DNA of 64,000 bases, taken from DATFXM01 sp035315885 (GTDB lineage Bacteria; Acidobacteriota; Blastocatellia; UBA7656). The notes beneath the pieces were generated by a model. The model was given only the letters and a program-made list of their open reading frames with translations, searched no databases and was not told the origin of the DNA. Made by a program: the position numbers and the translations under genes. Where the stretch lies: contig DATFXM010000030.1 of NCBI GenBank assembly GCA_035315885.1, forward strand, positions 42,101-106,100, written 5' to 3'. Each line of letters starts with the position of its first letter. The first letter of the stretch is position 1. Shown here piece after piece: positions 52,626 to 61,454 of the stretch.

Positions 52626-53210
52626 CTAACCTTGTTCGTTACCTAGCGCCTCCTCGCTCAGTTTTCTTCCGGCCGACAGAAACTCATCGCTGAGCCCCGT
52701 GCCTGCTAACGCCCGCGACAACGACAGCGCGCCGTACATCAACGCGATCAGGCCTAGCGCTTTTTCCCGATTCCGACCCCTGGCATCGATCACATCCGCA
52801 AACGCCTCGACAAAAACGGATAACTCCTGTTCGAGCGCGCTGCGATATGGTTCGCCTTGTCGAGCAATTTCCGGAACGGTGCTGGGCAGCAGGCAGCCGG
52901 CTTCTTTATTGTCGCGATGCTTGCGAGACAGGTATTGCTTTATGACGCTCAACGCACGAGATCGGGGCGAATCACCTTTTGCTGCGCTCAGGAGGTGCTT
53001 CCAGTTAGAGGCTGATGCGTTCTTAAGCGTCTCAACAAACAGTTCGTCTTTTGAGCCGTAGTGACTGTAGAAACCACCGACGGTGAGACCCGCACCCTTC
53101 ATCACGTCCATTACCGAGCTCGCCTTGATCCCTCTTTCGCGAAGCAATGCGGTTGCGGACGCCGATATGGCTTCACGAGACTTCTGCTTTTGTCTAGTCT
53201 TCCGATTCAT
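52626..53210 (-). CDS. TetR-family regulator of the efflux operon
   Basis: A 194-residue regulator. The N-terminal domain has the helix-turn-helix (ISASATALLRERGIKASSVM, then GLTVGGFYSHYGSKDELFVE); the C-terminal half is a ligand-binding helical bundle. It is the last gene of the thioredoxin-hlyD-mfs-tetR unit, so it is probably an autorepressor acting at the palindrome over the operon promoter. Related to the TetR at 35603. Confidence 0.92.
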   Translation of the reverse strand: MNRKTRQKQKSREAISASATALLRERGIKASSVMDVMKGAGLTVGGFYSHYGSKDELFVETLKNASASNWKHLLSAAKGDSPRSRALSVIKQYLSRKHRDNKEAGCLLPSTVPEIARQGEPYRSALEQELSVFVEAFADVIDARGRNREKALGLIALMYGALSLSRALAGTGLSDEFLSAGRKLSEEALGNEQG

Positions 53211-53256
53211 GTCAGTGCCTCACGTTGAGTAATCACAAACCTTAGCTGCATCGTCC

Positions 53257-54867
53257 TTAGTGTCCCGCACTCGCTGACTCATCGCGCCGGATATTCTTTA
53301 TGAACAGCACCAGCGGAACTGAGACCAGCGCCATCAGGCATAACAGCCAGAACACGTCGAGGAAGGAGAGAAGCGCTGACTGTTTCTGCACCGTTTCATA
53401 TATTAACGCCTGCGCGCGCTGTAGCGCTTCGCCAGCGGGCAGACCGGCATCGATGAGCTTGCGCGTCAGGCTTTGAAGAGCCGCACCCGCCGACTTACTG
53501 TACGGCGAGATGTTCCCCCCAAGCACACTTTGATGAAACTGACTTCGGCGAGCGAGCATAGTCGCCACAAAAGCTACTCCGAAGCTCCCTCCGAGATTCC
53601 TGAACAGGTTGACCAGACTCGACGCTCGATTGTTCTTCTCAGGTGGAAGATAAGAATAGGCGGTCAGGTTCAGCGGAATGAAAATAAACGCAAGTCCAAG
53701 CCCCAACACCATGCGGGGCACTACGAAGTTGTTGTAGTCCCCGCTCAGATTCAGTTGCGACATACTGAAAGAGGCCAGGGCGATCACTAAGAGTCCGAAG
53801 CCAATCATCCAGCGGAGCTGGACCTTTTTTGAGACGAGTACGACCAGTGGTACCAGCACTACAATTACCAGTGCTCCAGGAGAAAGAACTATGCCCGCAT
53901 CAGTTGCGGTGTACCCAAACAGACTCTGCAGCATCAGCGGCACAAGAAGCGTGCTGGCAAATAGAATAAAGAAGACGATGAAGTAAAGGACGCTCGCCAA
54001 TGCGAAGTTCCGTTCCTTGAGTAAGGTCAAATCCACTACCGGATCCTTTCGTCTCAATTCCCAGAACACTCCCACAACAAGCGCGACGATTGAGGCCACG
54101 AGGAACGCGACGATGAAGTTCGACTCGAGCCAGTCCTCCCTTTGACCTTTGTCCAACACCACCTCGAGGCAGCCGAAGCCGACCGCGACGAGCAGGATAC
54201 CCATGTAATCGATCCTCAGCTTGGCCTTATTCGCCAGCCGCGCTGCCCTGAATTGAGGCGGATCCGAAAGCAACGTGCTCGAGAGCAACAACGAGACCAG
54301 TCCTATTGGTATGTTTATGAAGAACACCCAGCGCCACGAGTAGTTGTCTGTTATCCAGCCCCCGAGTGTAGGTCCGATAGCCGGCGCGGTGACGATGGCA
54401 ATGGTATACACGGCGAACGCCGAAGCACGCTTCTCCTGCGGAAACGTGTCGACCAGAATCGCCTGCTCGACCGGTGCGAGTCCGCCTCCACCCGTTCCTT
54501 GCAGCACTCGGAAGAAGATCAGCCACCCGAGGCTGGGCGCGAGGCCACAAAGCAAAGAACTCACGGTGAACAGCGCCACCGAGAGCAGATAATAGTTCTT
54601 GCGACCCATCAGTTGAGAGAACCAGGCGCTCAAGGGGAGCACAACGGCATTCGCGACAAGATAGCTACTCAAGACCCACGTCGACTCGTCCTGTCCTGTG
54701 CTCAGGCCGCCGGCAATGTTCGGCAGTGAGACGTTGGCGATGGAGGTGTCGAGCAGCTCCATGAACGTCGCCAGCGTGACCGTCACCGCGATGACCCACG
54801 GGTTGACGGAAGTCCGCCTCGCCGCAAGCATCGACCCGGGTCTGAGTGTGTCCGCGGTCGCGCTCAT
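53257..54867 (-). CDS. MFS drug efflux transporter, DHA2 (EmrB/QacA) type
   Basis: A 536-residue transporter with fourteen predicted helices. The family features are clear: DTSIANVSLPNIAG in helix 1, GTGGGGLAPVEQAILVD in motif C region and GPTLGGWITDNYSWRWVFFI (antiporter motif). It exports drugs using the proton gradient. Its ATG overlaps the hlyD stop, and the operon is controlled by the adjacent TetR. It is related to, but distinct from, the DHA2 transporter at 8676-10328. Confidence 0.95.
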   Translation of the reverse strand: MSATADTLRPGSMLAARRTSVNPWVIAVTVTLATFMELLDTSIANVSLPNIAGGLSTGQDESTWVLSSYLVANAVVLPLSAWFSQLMGRKNYYLLSVALFTVSSLLCGLAPSLGWLIFFRVLQGTGGGGLAPVEQAILVDTFPQEKRASAFAVYTIAIVTAPAIGPTLGGWITDNYSWRWVFFINIPIGLVSLLLSSTLLSDPPQFRAARLANKAKLRIDYMGILLVAVGFGCLEVVLDKGQREDWLESNFIVAFLVASIVALVVGVFWELRRKDPVVDLTLLKERNFALASVLYFIVFFILFASTLLVPLMLQSLFGYTATDAGIVLSPGALVIVVLVPLVVLVSKKVQLRWMIGFGLLVIALASFSMSQLNLSGDYNNFVVPRMVLGLGLAFIFIPLNLTAYSYLPPEKNNRASSLVNLFRNLGGSFGVAFVATMLARRSQFHQSVLGGNISPYSKSAGAALQSLTRKLIDAGLPAGEALQRAQALIYETVQKQSALLSFLDVFWLLCLMALVSVPLVLFIKNIRRDESASAGH

Positions 54868-56363
54868 CGAACTTTGACCTCCGGCTCCACCGACATGCCG
54901 GGCGCGAGCAGGTGCTCGGAGTCGAAGTGCTCGTCGAAAACGATCTTTACTGGCACGCGTTGCACAACCTTAACGTAGTTGCCGGTTGCGTTCTCAGCCG
55001 GCAACAGAGAGAAGCGCGAGCCGGTGCCACTTTGAAGACTGTCAACCTGCCCACGGAAAGTTTTGTCGGGGAAAGCGTCCACCGTTATCTCGACTTGCTG
55101 GCCGGGCCGCATCCGCTTGAGCTGGGTCTCCTTGAAATTGGCGATCACCCACATCTCCGACGGGACGAGGACCAACAACGCCTGGCCAGGCTGCAAGAAC
55201 GCTCCCAACTCGACTGACTTCCTGGTTATTCGTCCATCTTCCGGCGCATAGATTTTTGTATAGGAGAGTTCAAGCTCCGCCTGTCGCAGCGCGGCTTCGG
55301 CCTGCTCGATCTCGGCGCCGGCCGTCTCAACTTCGGACTGCTTGACGGCGACTTGCTGCGGGGCCGAATTGGCTTCGCTCAATTTGCCGGTCGCCTGACC
55401 GACCTGAGCTTCGGTCCCCGAAATGGTTGAGAGGGCTTGCCGGTATTGATCTTCTGCCGCTCGTTGCGCGGCCCGTGCCTCATCGACCTGAGTCTGTGCG
55501 GCGGCGGCCTTCTTTCGCGCCGCCTCTAACTGCGCTTCTGCACTCGTCGCGGCTGCCGCAGCCCAATCAAGTTGCTGGCGCGAGACTACATCCTTTTCGA
55601 ATAAGGTCTTATAACGAACGGCGTCGGTCCGGGTGCGTACGGCTTCAGCCTCGGCTGCATCGACCTGAGATCGAGCCTGAGCAGCGCCGGCTTCAGCGGT
55701 ACCCACCCCAGCCGACAATTGGTTGATGCGGCTCTGGGCGACCGCCGAGGCCGCGCGCGCCTGGTCCACACTGCTACGCGCCGCATCGACTCCGGCAGTC
55801 GCTTGCTCAACTCCCGCACCCGTCGTTACGCGAGTCAGCGTCACACCCGCTCGGGCAGCCAGGTTTCGCGCCGTTGCCGCGCGTAGTTGTGCTCGAGCCT
55901 GGGCGAGTCTCGCCTCGTAATCACGAGGATCGATTTCAACGAGCAGATCGCCAGCCTTAACTCTCTGGTTGTCGTCGATGTAGACCTTCTGAACATAGCC
56001 TGAGACTTTTGGGCTGATCTGAGTTGCGTGTCCTTCGATGAACGCGTCATCGGTAGACTCGTATTGTCGTGCGTGAAGCCAGTAGCGCGCTCCAATCACC
56101 GCTCCTGCCAGCAAGAGCGCCACAAGAGAGAAAATGATAATTTTCGATTTGACTCTCGTTTGACTGGAAGAGCCCTGATCCTCCTTCTCCTCATGTTCCT
56201 TCGCTGAGTGAAGGTCCCTGGTCGAGACAAGCGCGGTTTCCTGTTCAACTACAGCCTGCACTTGGCTTGTGCCCGCGCCATTTCCATTTCTCTGTGCGAG
56301 GCCCGTAACTGGCGTCGCAAGTTCGTGGTCTTGAATGCTTATGTCGGTTCCTTTCCTGCTCAT
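54864..56363 (-). CDS. HlyD/EmrA-type membrane fusion protein
   Basis: A 499-residue adaptor: cytosolic head, one transmembrane helix (IIIFSLVALLLAGAVIGARY), split lipoyl domain (SPKVSGYVQKVYIDDNQRV and KIYAPEDGRITRKSV), a very long Ala/Gln-rich coiled coil (about residues 150-340) and a beta-barrel. It links the MFS pump to an outer-membrane channel; no TolC gene is in this operon, so it may use the one at 11740 or another. It overlaps mfs by four bases. Confidence 0.93.
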   Translation of the reverse strand: MSRKGTDISIQDHELATPVTGLAQRNGNGAGTSQVQAVVEQETALVSTRDLHSAKEHEEKEDQGSSSQTRVKSKIIIFSLVALLLAGAVIGARYWLHARQYESTDDAFIEGHATQISPKVSGYVQKVYIDDNQRVKAGDLLVEIDPRDYEARLAQARAQLRAATARNLAARAGVTLTRVTTGAGVEQATAGVDAARSSVDQARAASAVAQSRINQLSAGVGTAEAGAAQARSQVDAAEAEAVRTRTDAVRYKTLFEKDVVSRQQLDWAAAAATSAEAQLEAARKKAAAAQTQVDEARAAQRAAEDQYRQALSTISGTEAQVGQATGKLSEANSAPQQVAVKQSEVETAGAEIEQAEAALRQAELELSYTKIYAPEDGRITRKSVELGAFLQPGQALLVLVPSEMWVIANFKETQLKRMRPGQQVEITVDAFPDKTFRGQVDSLQSGTGSRFSLLPAENATGNYVKVVQRVPVKIVFDEHFDSEHLLAPGMSVEPEVKVR

Positions 56364-56428
56364 GTCTTTCTCCGTACAAAGCCCGTCTGATGCTTCTCAA
56401 ATCAAACCCCGCGGGCGCGCCTTCACGG

Positions 56429-56767
56429 TCATTCCGGAACGTGCTTATCGAGGATTTTCGATATGGACTCTTGTGCGCTCAGCGGGAGACCAATGATGCG
56501 CTCGACTTCCGCGCCGTCGCGGAAAAGGATCAGCGTCGGAATGCCCCTCACGCCGTAGTTGGAAGGGCTTGAGTTGTTCTCATCTACGTTTAGTTTGACC
56601 ACTTTGGCTTTGCCCTGATACTTCTGGGCAATTGCTTCGACGGCCGGCGCAATCGCTCGACAAGGCGCGCACCAGGCTGCCCAAAAATCCACCAGCACCG
56701 GCTGGGATGACTTCAACACCTCAAGCTCGAACTCCTCATCCTTAACTTCCCTTACCAGTTGGCTCAT
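56429..56767 (-). CDS. Thioredoxin
   Basis: A 112-residue thioredoxin with active site WCAPC (usual is WCGPC), preceded by VLVDFWAAW, and the cis-Pro segment RGIPTLILFRDG. A cytosolic dithiol reductant. It is the first gene of an operon with hlyD, mfs and tetR, an unusual leader for an efflux unit. A sigma-70-like promoter with an operator-like palindrome lies upstream. Confidence 0.95.
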   Translation of the reverse strand: MSQLVREVKDEEFELEVLKSSQPVLVDFWAAWCAPCRAIAPAVEAIAQKYQGKAKVVKLNVDENNSSPSNYGVRGIPTLILFRDGAEVERIIGLPLSAQESISKILDKHVPE

Positions 56768-56781
56768 CGATCCCTCCTTTT

Positions 56782-56824
56782 CATATTACGCTCGTAATAT
56801 GATGATCATACGATAACCTGTCAA
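56782..56824 (-). promoter_or_regulatory. Sigma-70 promoter with TetR-type operator
   Basis: On the minus strand: TTGACA (56819-56824) as -35, 17 bp, CATATT (56796-56801) as -10. The -10 overlaps the 20-bp palindrome CATATTACG-AG-CGTAATATG (56782-56801), a likely operator for the TetR encoded at the end of the operon. A GGAGGG ribosome site follows before the thioredoxin ATG. Confidence 0.75.
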
Positions 56825-56847
56825 GATCAGTTCCGTGTGGCGGTTTG

Positions 56848-57006
56848 GGGTTTAGGGTTTAGGGTTCGTCAGATAGAGACTCGAATGGCAGGATCGGGTT
56901 TCGGGTTTAGGGTTTCGGGTCTCGGGTTCGTCAGATTAAGACTCGAATGGCGGGTAGTGCTCGACGAAAGATTACTGAATCAAAACGAACCCGAAACCCG
57001 AAACCG
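56848..57006. repeat. Telomere-like heptamer repeat locus 2
   Basis: GGGTTTAGGGTTTAGGG-type runs, followed twice by GTTCGTCAGAT-N2-AGACTCGAATGGC (about 56864 and 56926, a direct repeat of about 61 bp), then an inverted AACGAACCCGAAACCCGAAA near 56984. The heptamers and the GTTCGTC tag match locus 1 at 41883-42006. Confidence 0.8.
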
Positions 57007-57008
57007 AG

Positions 57009-57035
57009 CAAGGGCGACCACGAGAGTCGCCCTTG
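57009..57035. terminator. Hairpin terminator after the cytochrome gene
   Basis: CAAGGGCGAC-N7-GTCGCCCTTG, a perfect 10-bp stem, 11 bp past the stop of the large minus-strand cytochrome gene. No clear T-run follows on the minus strand. Confidence 0.65.
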
Positions 57036-57046
57036 TTGAATCTACG

Positions 57047-59995
57047 TCATTGAAGCGACTTCAGGTACATGATCAATGCGTTCAGATCTTCCTCAGTCAA
57101 CTGCGAAGTCTTGCCGTGCGAATCTTTGATTACCAGGACGTTGTTTGCCGCAAGCGCCGGATTCAGTTGCCTGTTGACCACCAGGGCCGCAAGGTTGCTC
57201 GTTCCCAACTGATCGATCAACGGCTTCCCGCCCGGACCCGGCGACGTAGGACTGTCAAGGCTCACGAGCACTTGTCCCCTCCCGTCTCCCGCAAGGTGCC
57301 CATCACTGTCGGCCACCGTGATTGGAACCTGAGTCGGCAAGACGATCCTCGGGCCGCCAAGAAAACTATTCGCGGTAGCTCGACTATTGTCCGAACGAAC
57401 CGTCCTAAAGTTGAACCCTCGTTCCCCCGGCTTGAGCAAAGGCGAGTCCGGCGTGAGCAGAATCTCGCGGACCGTATGGGCAAATCCATAATGCAGCCAT
57501 CGCGGCACGCTATCCCAGAATGCACGCAAGTGTTTTGTATTCCGGCTGCTGAAGTTTTGTGGTGTCCCGACGTCCTGGGGCGGCAGAAAACGTGTGAAGA
57601 AGTAGTCGTTGTTCGGACGGAAGAACGGACCGTTTCCGTCAACCGTTGACTCGCTGATCACCCCTGGCTCGTGAATGTTGTAGTCCTGAAATGTATTGTC
57701 CACTGAGCCGTTGATGATCTTGTTTCCGTTATGGTGGCAATCGGCACAGCCCGCGCCTCCCTGTGACACTTTGGCCGAGAAAATTTGTTTGCCCCGCGCG
57801 ATCGCAGCCGCTTCAGTCGAATCGGGAAACTGAGCGAGCGGGTTCGGAAGGCGTCGCACTTCATTTTGCGACCACAGTATTTGCAGGAAGGCCATATCAT
57901 AATAGCCCACCTTGAATGCATTGCCTGATAGCTCCGGCCGGCCGATGGCCCGCGAGTCTTCTTCGGTTTTTCTCAACACGAAGTCTTCGCGAGCGTGAAA
58001 GCGGTCAGCCTGATTTGCCTGAGGAAACAGCGGAGTCGGCGTGCGCTCGCCCAGAAGCACTTCTCCGTTGCAAGCCGAAGCGTATGCCATGAAATCATTG
58101 TTAAGCCCCTCGTACCACTCAGGCCAATTGTCCGAGATATCCTTGTTCTGCGGACAAACCTTTACACCTCCTACTGCGTTGGCAGCTACGTTCCATTGGC
58201 ATCCGTCGTGCTGGCCGTCCCAGTGACAAAAGCCGCACGATTTTTGACCGTCATCTGAATACGACGATGAGAAGAACCATCGCAGTCCCACTTCTTCATC
58301 GGTCGCAAACAGATTCTGTCCATGTCCGCCGGTTGTCGGATCCGGCGTATCGTTGGTCACGCCCACTGCCACAAACCCTGCTCGAACCAGCCCGCCTCCA
58401 GGATCCACCTGAAGGAAAGACACATCCTCCGTTTGGAAATTCGCAACGTAAATCATATCGCCGCCAGGTGAGACTTCTATCCCGCGAGGAGTTATGCCGC
58501 CGGTCAGCTCTACGCCAAGAGGCGAAAGAATCTGAGACGGGTCCGCGGGGTGCTGGTTGATGCGGAAGGCCTGGACCCTTTCGTTGTGGACAAAGGTCAC
58601 AAAGAGCAAATCACCTCTTACCACCATCTGCTCCGGCCCGCTGCCTTTGATTATCTTCTGCGCGTCGTCGTGATCATGCAGATCGAAGAACTGACCGGGC
58701 ACCACTGATTGCGAGATGTCGCGTCCTTCGTCGACGTAGCGATATACGAACAGGTTTGTAGCGGTGTCGAAGACATTCAGCTCACTTCCGAGATCGTCAA
58801 AGGTGGTTGCTTTCGTAGCGTCGGTCATCACCGGCGTGTAACCAAGCGGGCTGCCGTCGTTTCTGATTGGGACGCCGTTGGCGTCTTTGGTTGGGAGTCC
58901 GTGCCCGCTCTCCGGCTCATTCAAACCCGAGTTCGTTTCTTGTCCGCTCGTGATTCCCCAATGACCCGCCACTTTCACGTCCGTTGCTAGACCCCCGAGC
59001 GGCAGAACCTTTGACAGCTTGTTGGCGTCATTCGCAACATCGATCGCCGCAATCGTGTGTCCGAGCGTGTTGGCAACGTAGAGGGTCCGGCCGTCCGCGC
59101 TCAAATCGAGGTCGCGGGGGTTAGCTCGCTCGAGATCCGTCGTGCCCGTTGGTATCTCGGCGATCTGCGTAAAGAATGGTCCCGGATCGACTCGGAAAGC
59201 GCGAACCTGATCCTTGAACCGATCCGTCACATAGAGGCGAGTGCCGTCGCGATTGAAAATAAGTTTCTCGCCGTAGAATCCAGTTTCGAATTCTCCAATG
59301 ATTGCGTCGGTACTCGAATCGATGACGCTTGCGAAGTTGCCGTACATGTTTAGTACGACTACATAAGCGTGAGGAAAGATGCTCGTGTTTACCGGGGAAA
59401 CCTTGACTCCCATGGGCCGAGTACCCAGGACTTGCCCATCAGGACGCAAGTCTATCCACCTGATCACCCGTTGTGCTCGTGCGTCCACGACTGCGACGCG
59501 CCAATCCGGGTAACCTTCGCGGCCGGGCAGTGTGACGAAGAGTTTCGATCCATCGGGAGTCAACGCCAGCGCCCTGGGTTCGCTGCGAAACGGTTGCTTG
59601 CGGTTGGGCCAAAAGGAGCCGCCGCTGTTTACGATTGGGTTGTTCGGATCAACGCGCGTTCCGGGATCCGGACGACCGTCGAGGTAGCTTGCTCCGAACA
59701 TGATCTTAGTGAAACGCTGAAGGCCGCCGCGCTCACCCGCCGCTTCTTGTCCAACGATTTGCTTAACCGGATCGCTGTTTGGACCAGTGATTATGCGGCC
59801 TCGAGAATCGGTCTTCACACCGGTTGTAAAGAAGCGGAGGTTGAATGCCGCTTCAGGCAAGGGCGTGAGAATCTTGCGCTCAAACGGAGCTGAGAGGGTA
59901 CCGCTTGCGGGACTGGCGCTCGTGTGAAGAACCGCGACACTTAGCATGATCGACAGCGCGATCCCGGCAACTGCATACTTAACTTTGCTGACCAT
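57047..59995 (-). CDS. Secreted beta-propeller / di-heme cytochrome c protein
   Basis: 982 residues. A signal peptide (VAGIALSIMLSVAVLHTSAS) is followed by a YVTN-type beta-propeller (DGSKLFVTLPGREG, DGRTLYVANTLGHT, GGDMIYVANFQTEDV) over roughly 560 residues. Then a heme-binding C-terminal region has CGFCH (about 586) and CADCH (about 750), with a C-terminal helix (TEEDLNALIMYLKSLQ) typical of cytochrome c domains. It may be a secreted peroxidase or oxidoreductase that binds a cell-surface partner by the propeller. ATG 59995 is chosen for GAGGTG eight bases upstream; the ATG at 60058 is poorer. Family function unknown. Confidence 0.8.
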   Translation of the reverse strand: MVSKVKYAVAGIALSIMLSVAVLHTSASPASGTLSAPFERKILTPLPEAAFNLRFFTTGVKTDSRGRIITGPNSDPVKQIVGQEAAGERGGLQRFTKIMFGASYLDGRPDPGTRVDPNNPIVNSGGSFWPNRKQPFRSEPRALALTPDGSKLFVTLPGREGYPDWRVAVVDARAQRVIRWIDLRPDGQVLGTRPMGVKVSPVNTSIFPHAYVVVLNMYGNFASVIDSSTDAIIGEFETGFYGEKLIFNRDGTRLYVTDRFKDQVRAFRVDPGPFFTQIAEIPTGTTDLERANPRDLDLSADGRTLYVANTLGHTIAAIDVANDANKLSKVLPLGGLATDVKVAGHWGITSGQETNSGLNEPESGHGLPTKDANGVPIRNDGSPLGYTPVMTDATKATTFDDLGSELNVFDTATNLFVYRYVDEGRDISQSVVPGQFFDLHDHDDAQKIIKGSGPEQMVVRGDLLFVTFVHNERVQAFRINQHPADPSQILSPLGVELTGGITPRGIEVSPGGDMIYVANFQTEDVSFLQVDPGGGLVRAGFVAVGVTNDTPDPTTGGHGQNLFATDEEVGLRWFFSSSYSDDGQKSCGFCHWDGQHDGCQWNVAANAVGGVKVCPQNKDISDNWPEWYEGLNNDFMAYASACNGEVLLGERTPTPLFPQANQADRFHAREDFVLRKTEEDSRAIGRPELSGNAFKVGYYDMAFLQILWSQNEVRRLPNPLAQFPDSTEAAAIARGKQIFSAKVSQGGAGCADCHHNGNKIINGSVDNTFQDYNIHEPGVISESTVDGNGPFFRPNNDYFFTRFLPPQDVGTPQNFSSRNTKHLRAFWDSVPRWLHYGFAHTVREILLTPDSPLLKPGERGFNFRTVRSDNSRATANSFLGGPRIVLPTQVPITVADSDGHLAGDGRGQVLVSLDSPTSPGPGGKPLIDQLGTSNLAALVVNRQLNPALAANNVLVIKDSHGKTSQLTEEDLNALIMYLKSLQ

Positions 59996-60428
59996 AGTTT
60001 TCACCTCGCTCGTGGAATTGATCGATTTCACTCGGTCGGGACTAGAGAAGCCTCGCATCGACGCCGGGTAAGGACGCTTGAGACACAGCTCACGCAGAAC
60101 ACCAACGGTGAATTGATACGAGCTTAGTGAGGAATATTTTGATTACTGAGTTTTACTTTACAGAAAGACTTAGTTTCGAAATCACCTTACCCATGTTCGA
60201 AATGTACGTAATATGGGCAGGCTGGGCCGCCTCAGGAATCCCCAATGATTGAGAGGGACTGAAGATGAAAAAAATACAAGCGCTCGCAACCGCGTCACCC
60301 GAGTAACGTCAACGAGCGTCCTGGACAGTCTGTTGGGGCGAGCGACACCTGGGAGGCATCGGTAGCGAAACTGGCTCATGCAATCAGGAACGTCTATGAA
60401 TACACGCTGCGGCGGCGGGTTCTACCGG
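59996..60428. other. Intergenic region upstream of the cytochrome gene
   Basis: About 430 bp without a convincing gene. A repeated TTCGAAAT (near 60175 and 60196) lies in an AT-rich stretch that probably holds the promoter of the minus-strand cytochrome gene. A 13-codon frame beginning ATGAAAAAAATACAAGCG (60265) has a ribosome-site-like GAGAGGG but stops at once, and may be a decayed gene start. Confidence 0.4.
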
Positions 60429-61391
60429 TCAGGCGCTGATTACTTCGCAGAATTTGTTCAGGTCGATATTGCCACCGGAGACTATTGCGACGATTGGCCC
60501 CTGTCCAATTTTGCCGGTCAAGGCGGCAGCGACTGAGAGCGCGCCGGCTCCTTCAGCTATCACGCGGGCTTTCTCGGCGAGTAAGCGCATCGCCCCCCTT
60601 ACTTGATCGAGGCTGACCACTACGCAGCCATCGACCACGGGTTTCATTCGCTCCCACATTCGCGGGAAGACACTACGACCACCGGCGCCATCCACGAACG
60701 AATGCTTCCACTCCGGGAATTTTTGCGGAGACCCCATTGCAAGAGAGCGGGCGAGTGGCGCTGCGGTTTCCGGTTCGGCCCCCCAGACTTTGATCTCCGG
60801 CTTGAGCGCCTTCAGCGCGCTTCCAACTGCCGTCACCAGCCCGCCGCCTCCAACTCCGGCAACCACTGCCGCAACGTTTGGCTCGTCTTCAAGGATCTCG
60901 AGGCCCATAGTCGCGTGACCGGCGATGAAATTGTAGTCGTCAAACGGATGCACAAAGGTCGCTTCGATCCCGGGGTACGAGCGCTCTTCGAGCGTGTTCC
61001 ACGCAACCTCCCACGACACCGGGATCAGGTTCGCGCCCAGTGCGCGCATCCGTTCGATCTTGGATAGGGGCGCCGTTTCAATATATACGACGGAGCAGGG
61101 AACACCTGCCTCTCGTGCTGCATAAGCAACACCTTGTCCCGCGTTTCCCGCGCTGATCGTCCACACCCCGAGTTTGCGTTCCGCTTCCGGCAGAAGAGCA
61201 ACTGCGTTGGCCGCGCCGCGTAACTTGTATGCGTTGATCGGCTGCAGATTCTCGAGCTTGAGACGAATATCGGGAAAACCCTTTCCTATGTCGAGCTTGA
61301 CCAACGGCGTCCGCACAATGGTATTCGCAATTCGGGTACGCGCATTTTGAATGTCGATCAACTCTATTGGACGTACATCCTCTGTCTTCAT
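60429..61391 (-). CDS. Threonine/serine dehydratase-like PLP enzyme
   Basis: A 320-residue fold-type II PLP enzyme. The PLP Lys is in PINAYKLRGAAN, the phosphate-binding loop is SAGNAGQGVAYA, and the Gly-rich GVGGGGLVTAVG follows. It fits the catabolic threonine dehydratase/serine dehydratase group without the C-terminal ACT domain (length near 320). It deaminates Thr or Ser to a 2-oxo acid; substrate not certain, since serine racemase and related enzymes look similar. AAAGGAG precedes the ATG. Confidence 0.88.
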   Translation of the reverse strand: MKTEDVRPIELIDIQNARTRIANTIVRTPLVKLDIGKGFPDIRLKLENLQPINAYKLRGAANAVALLPEAERKLGVWTISAGNAGQGVAYAAREAGVPCSVVYIETAPLSKIERMRALGANLIPVSWEVAWNTLEERSYPGIEATFVHPFDDYNFIAGHATMGLEILEDEPNVAAVVAGVGGGGLVTAVGSALKALKPEIKVWGAEPETAAPLARSLAMGSPQKFPEWKHSFVDGAGGRSVFPRMWERMKPVVDGCVVVSLDQVRGAMRLLAEKARVIAEGAGALSVAAALTGKIGQGPIVAIVSGGNIDLNKFCEVISA

Positions 61392-61454
61392 GCGAGAGTC
61401 TCCTTTTGCCTGTTAGTCTCCCTCAACCAAACAATCTCCCGAGCGACTCTTGCG

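Noticed and set aside
56837..57649. 270-codon plus-strand frame
   Set aside because: Starts in the heptamer repeat and runs antisense to the di-heme cytochrome gene.
60207..60215. CGTAATATG, one half of the thioredoxin-operon palindrome, upstream of the cytochrome gene
   Set aside because: A 9-bp match is expected by chance in a window of this size, and the other half is missing.
60265..60306. Frame beginning ATGAAAAAAATACAAGCG
   Set aside because: Stops after 13 codons; only a possible gene remnant.
60182..60379. 65-codon minus-strand frame
   Set aside because: Arg-rich, no ribosome site and no protein-like pattern.
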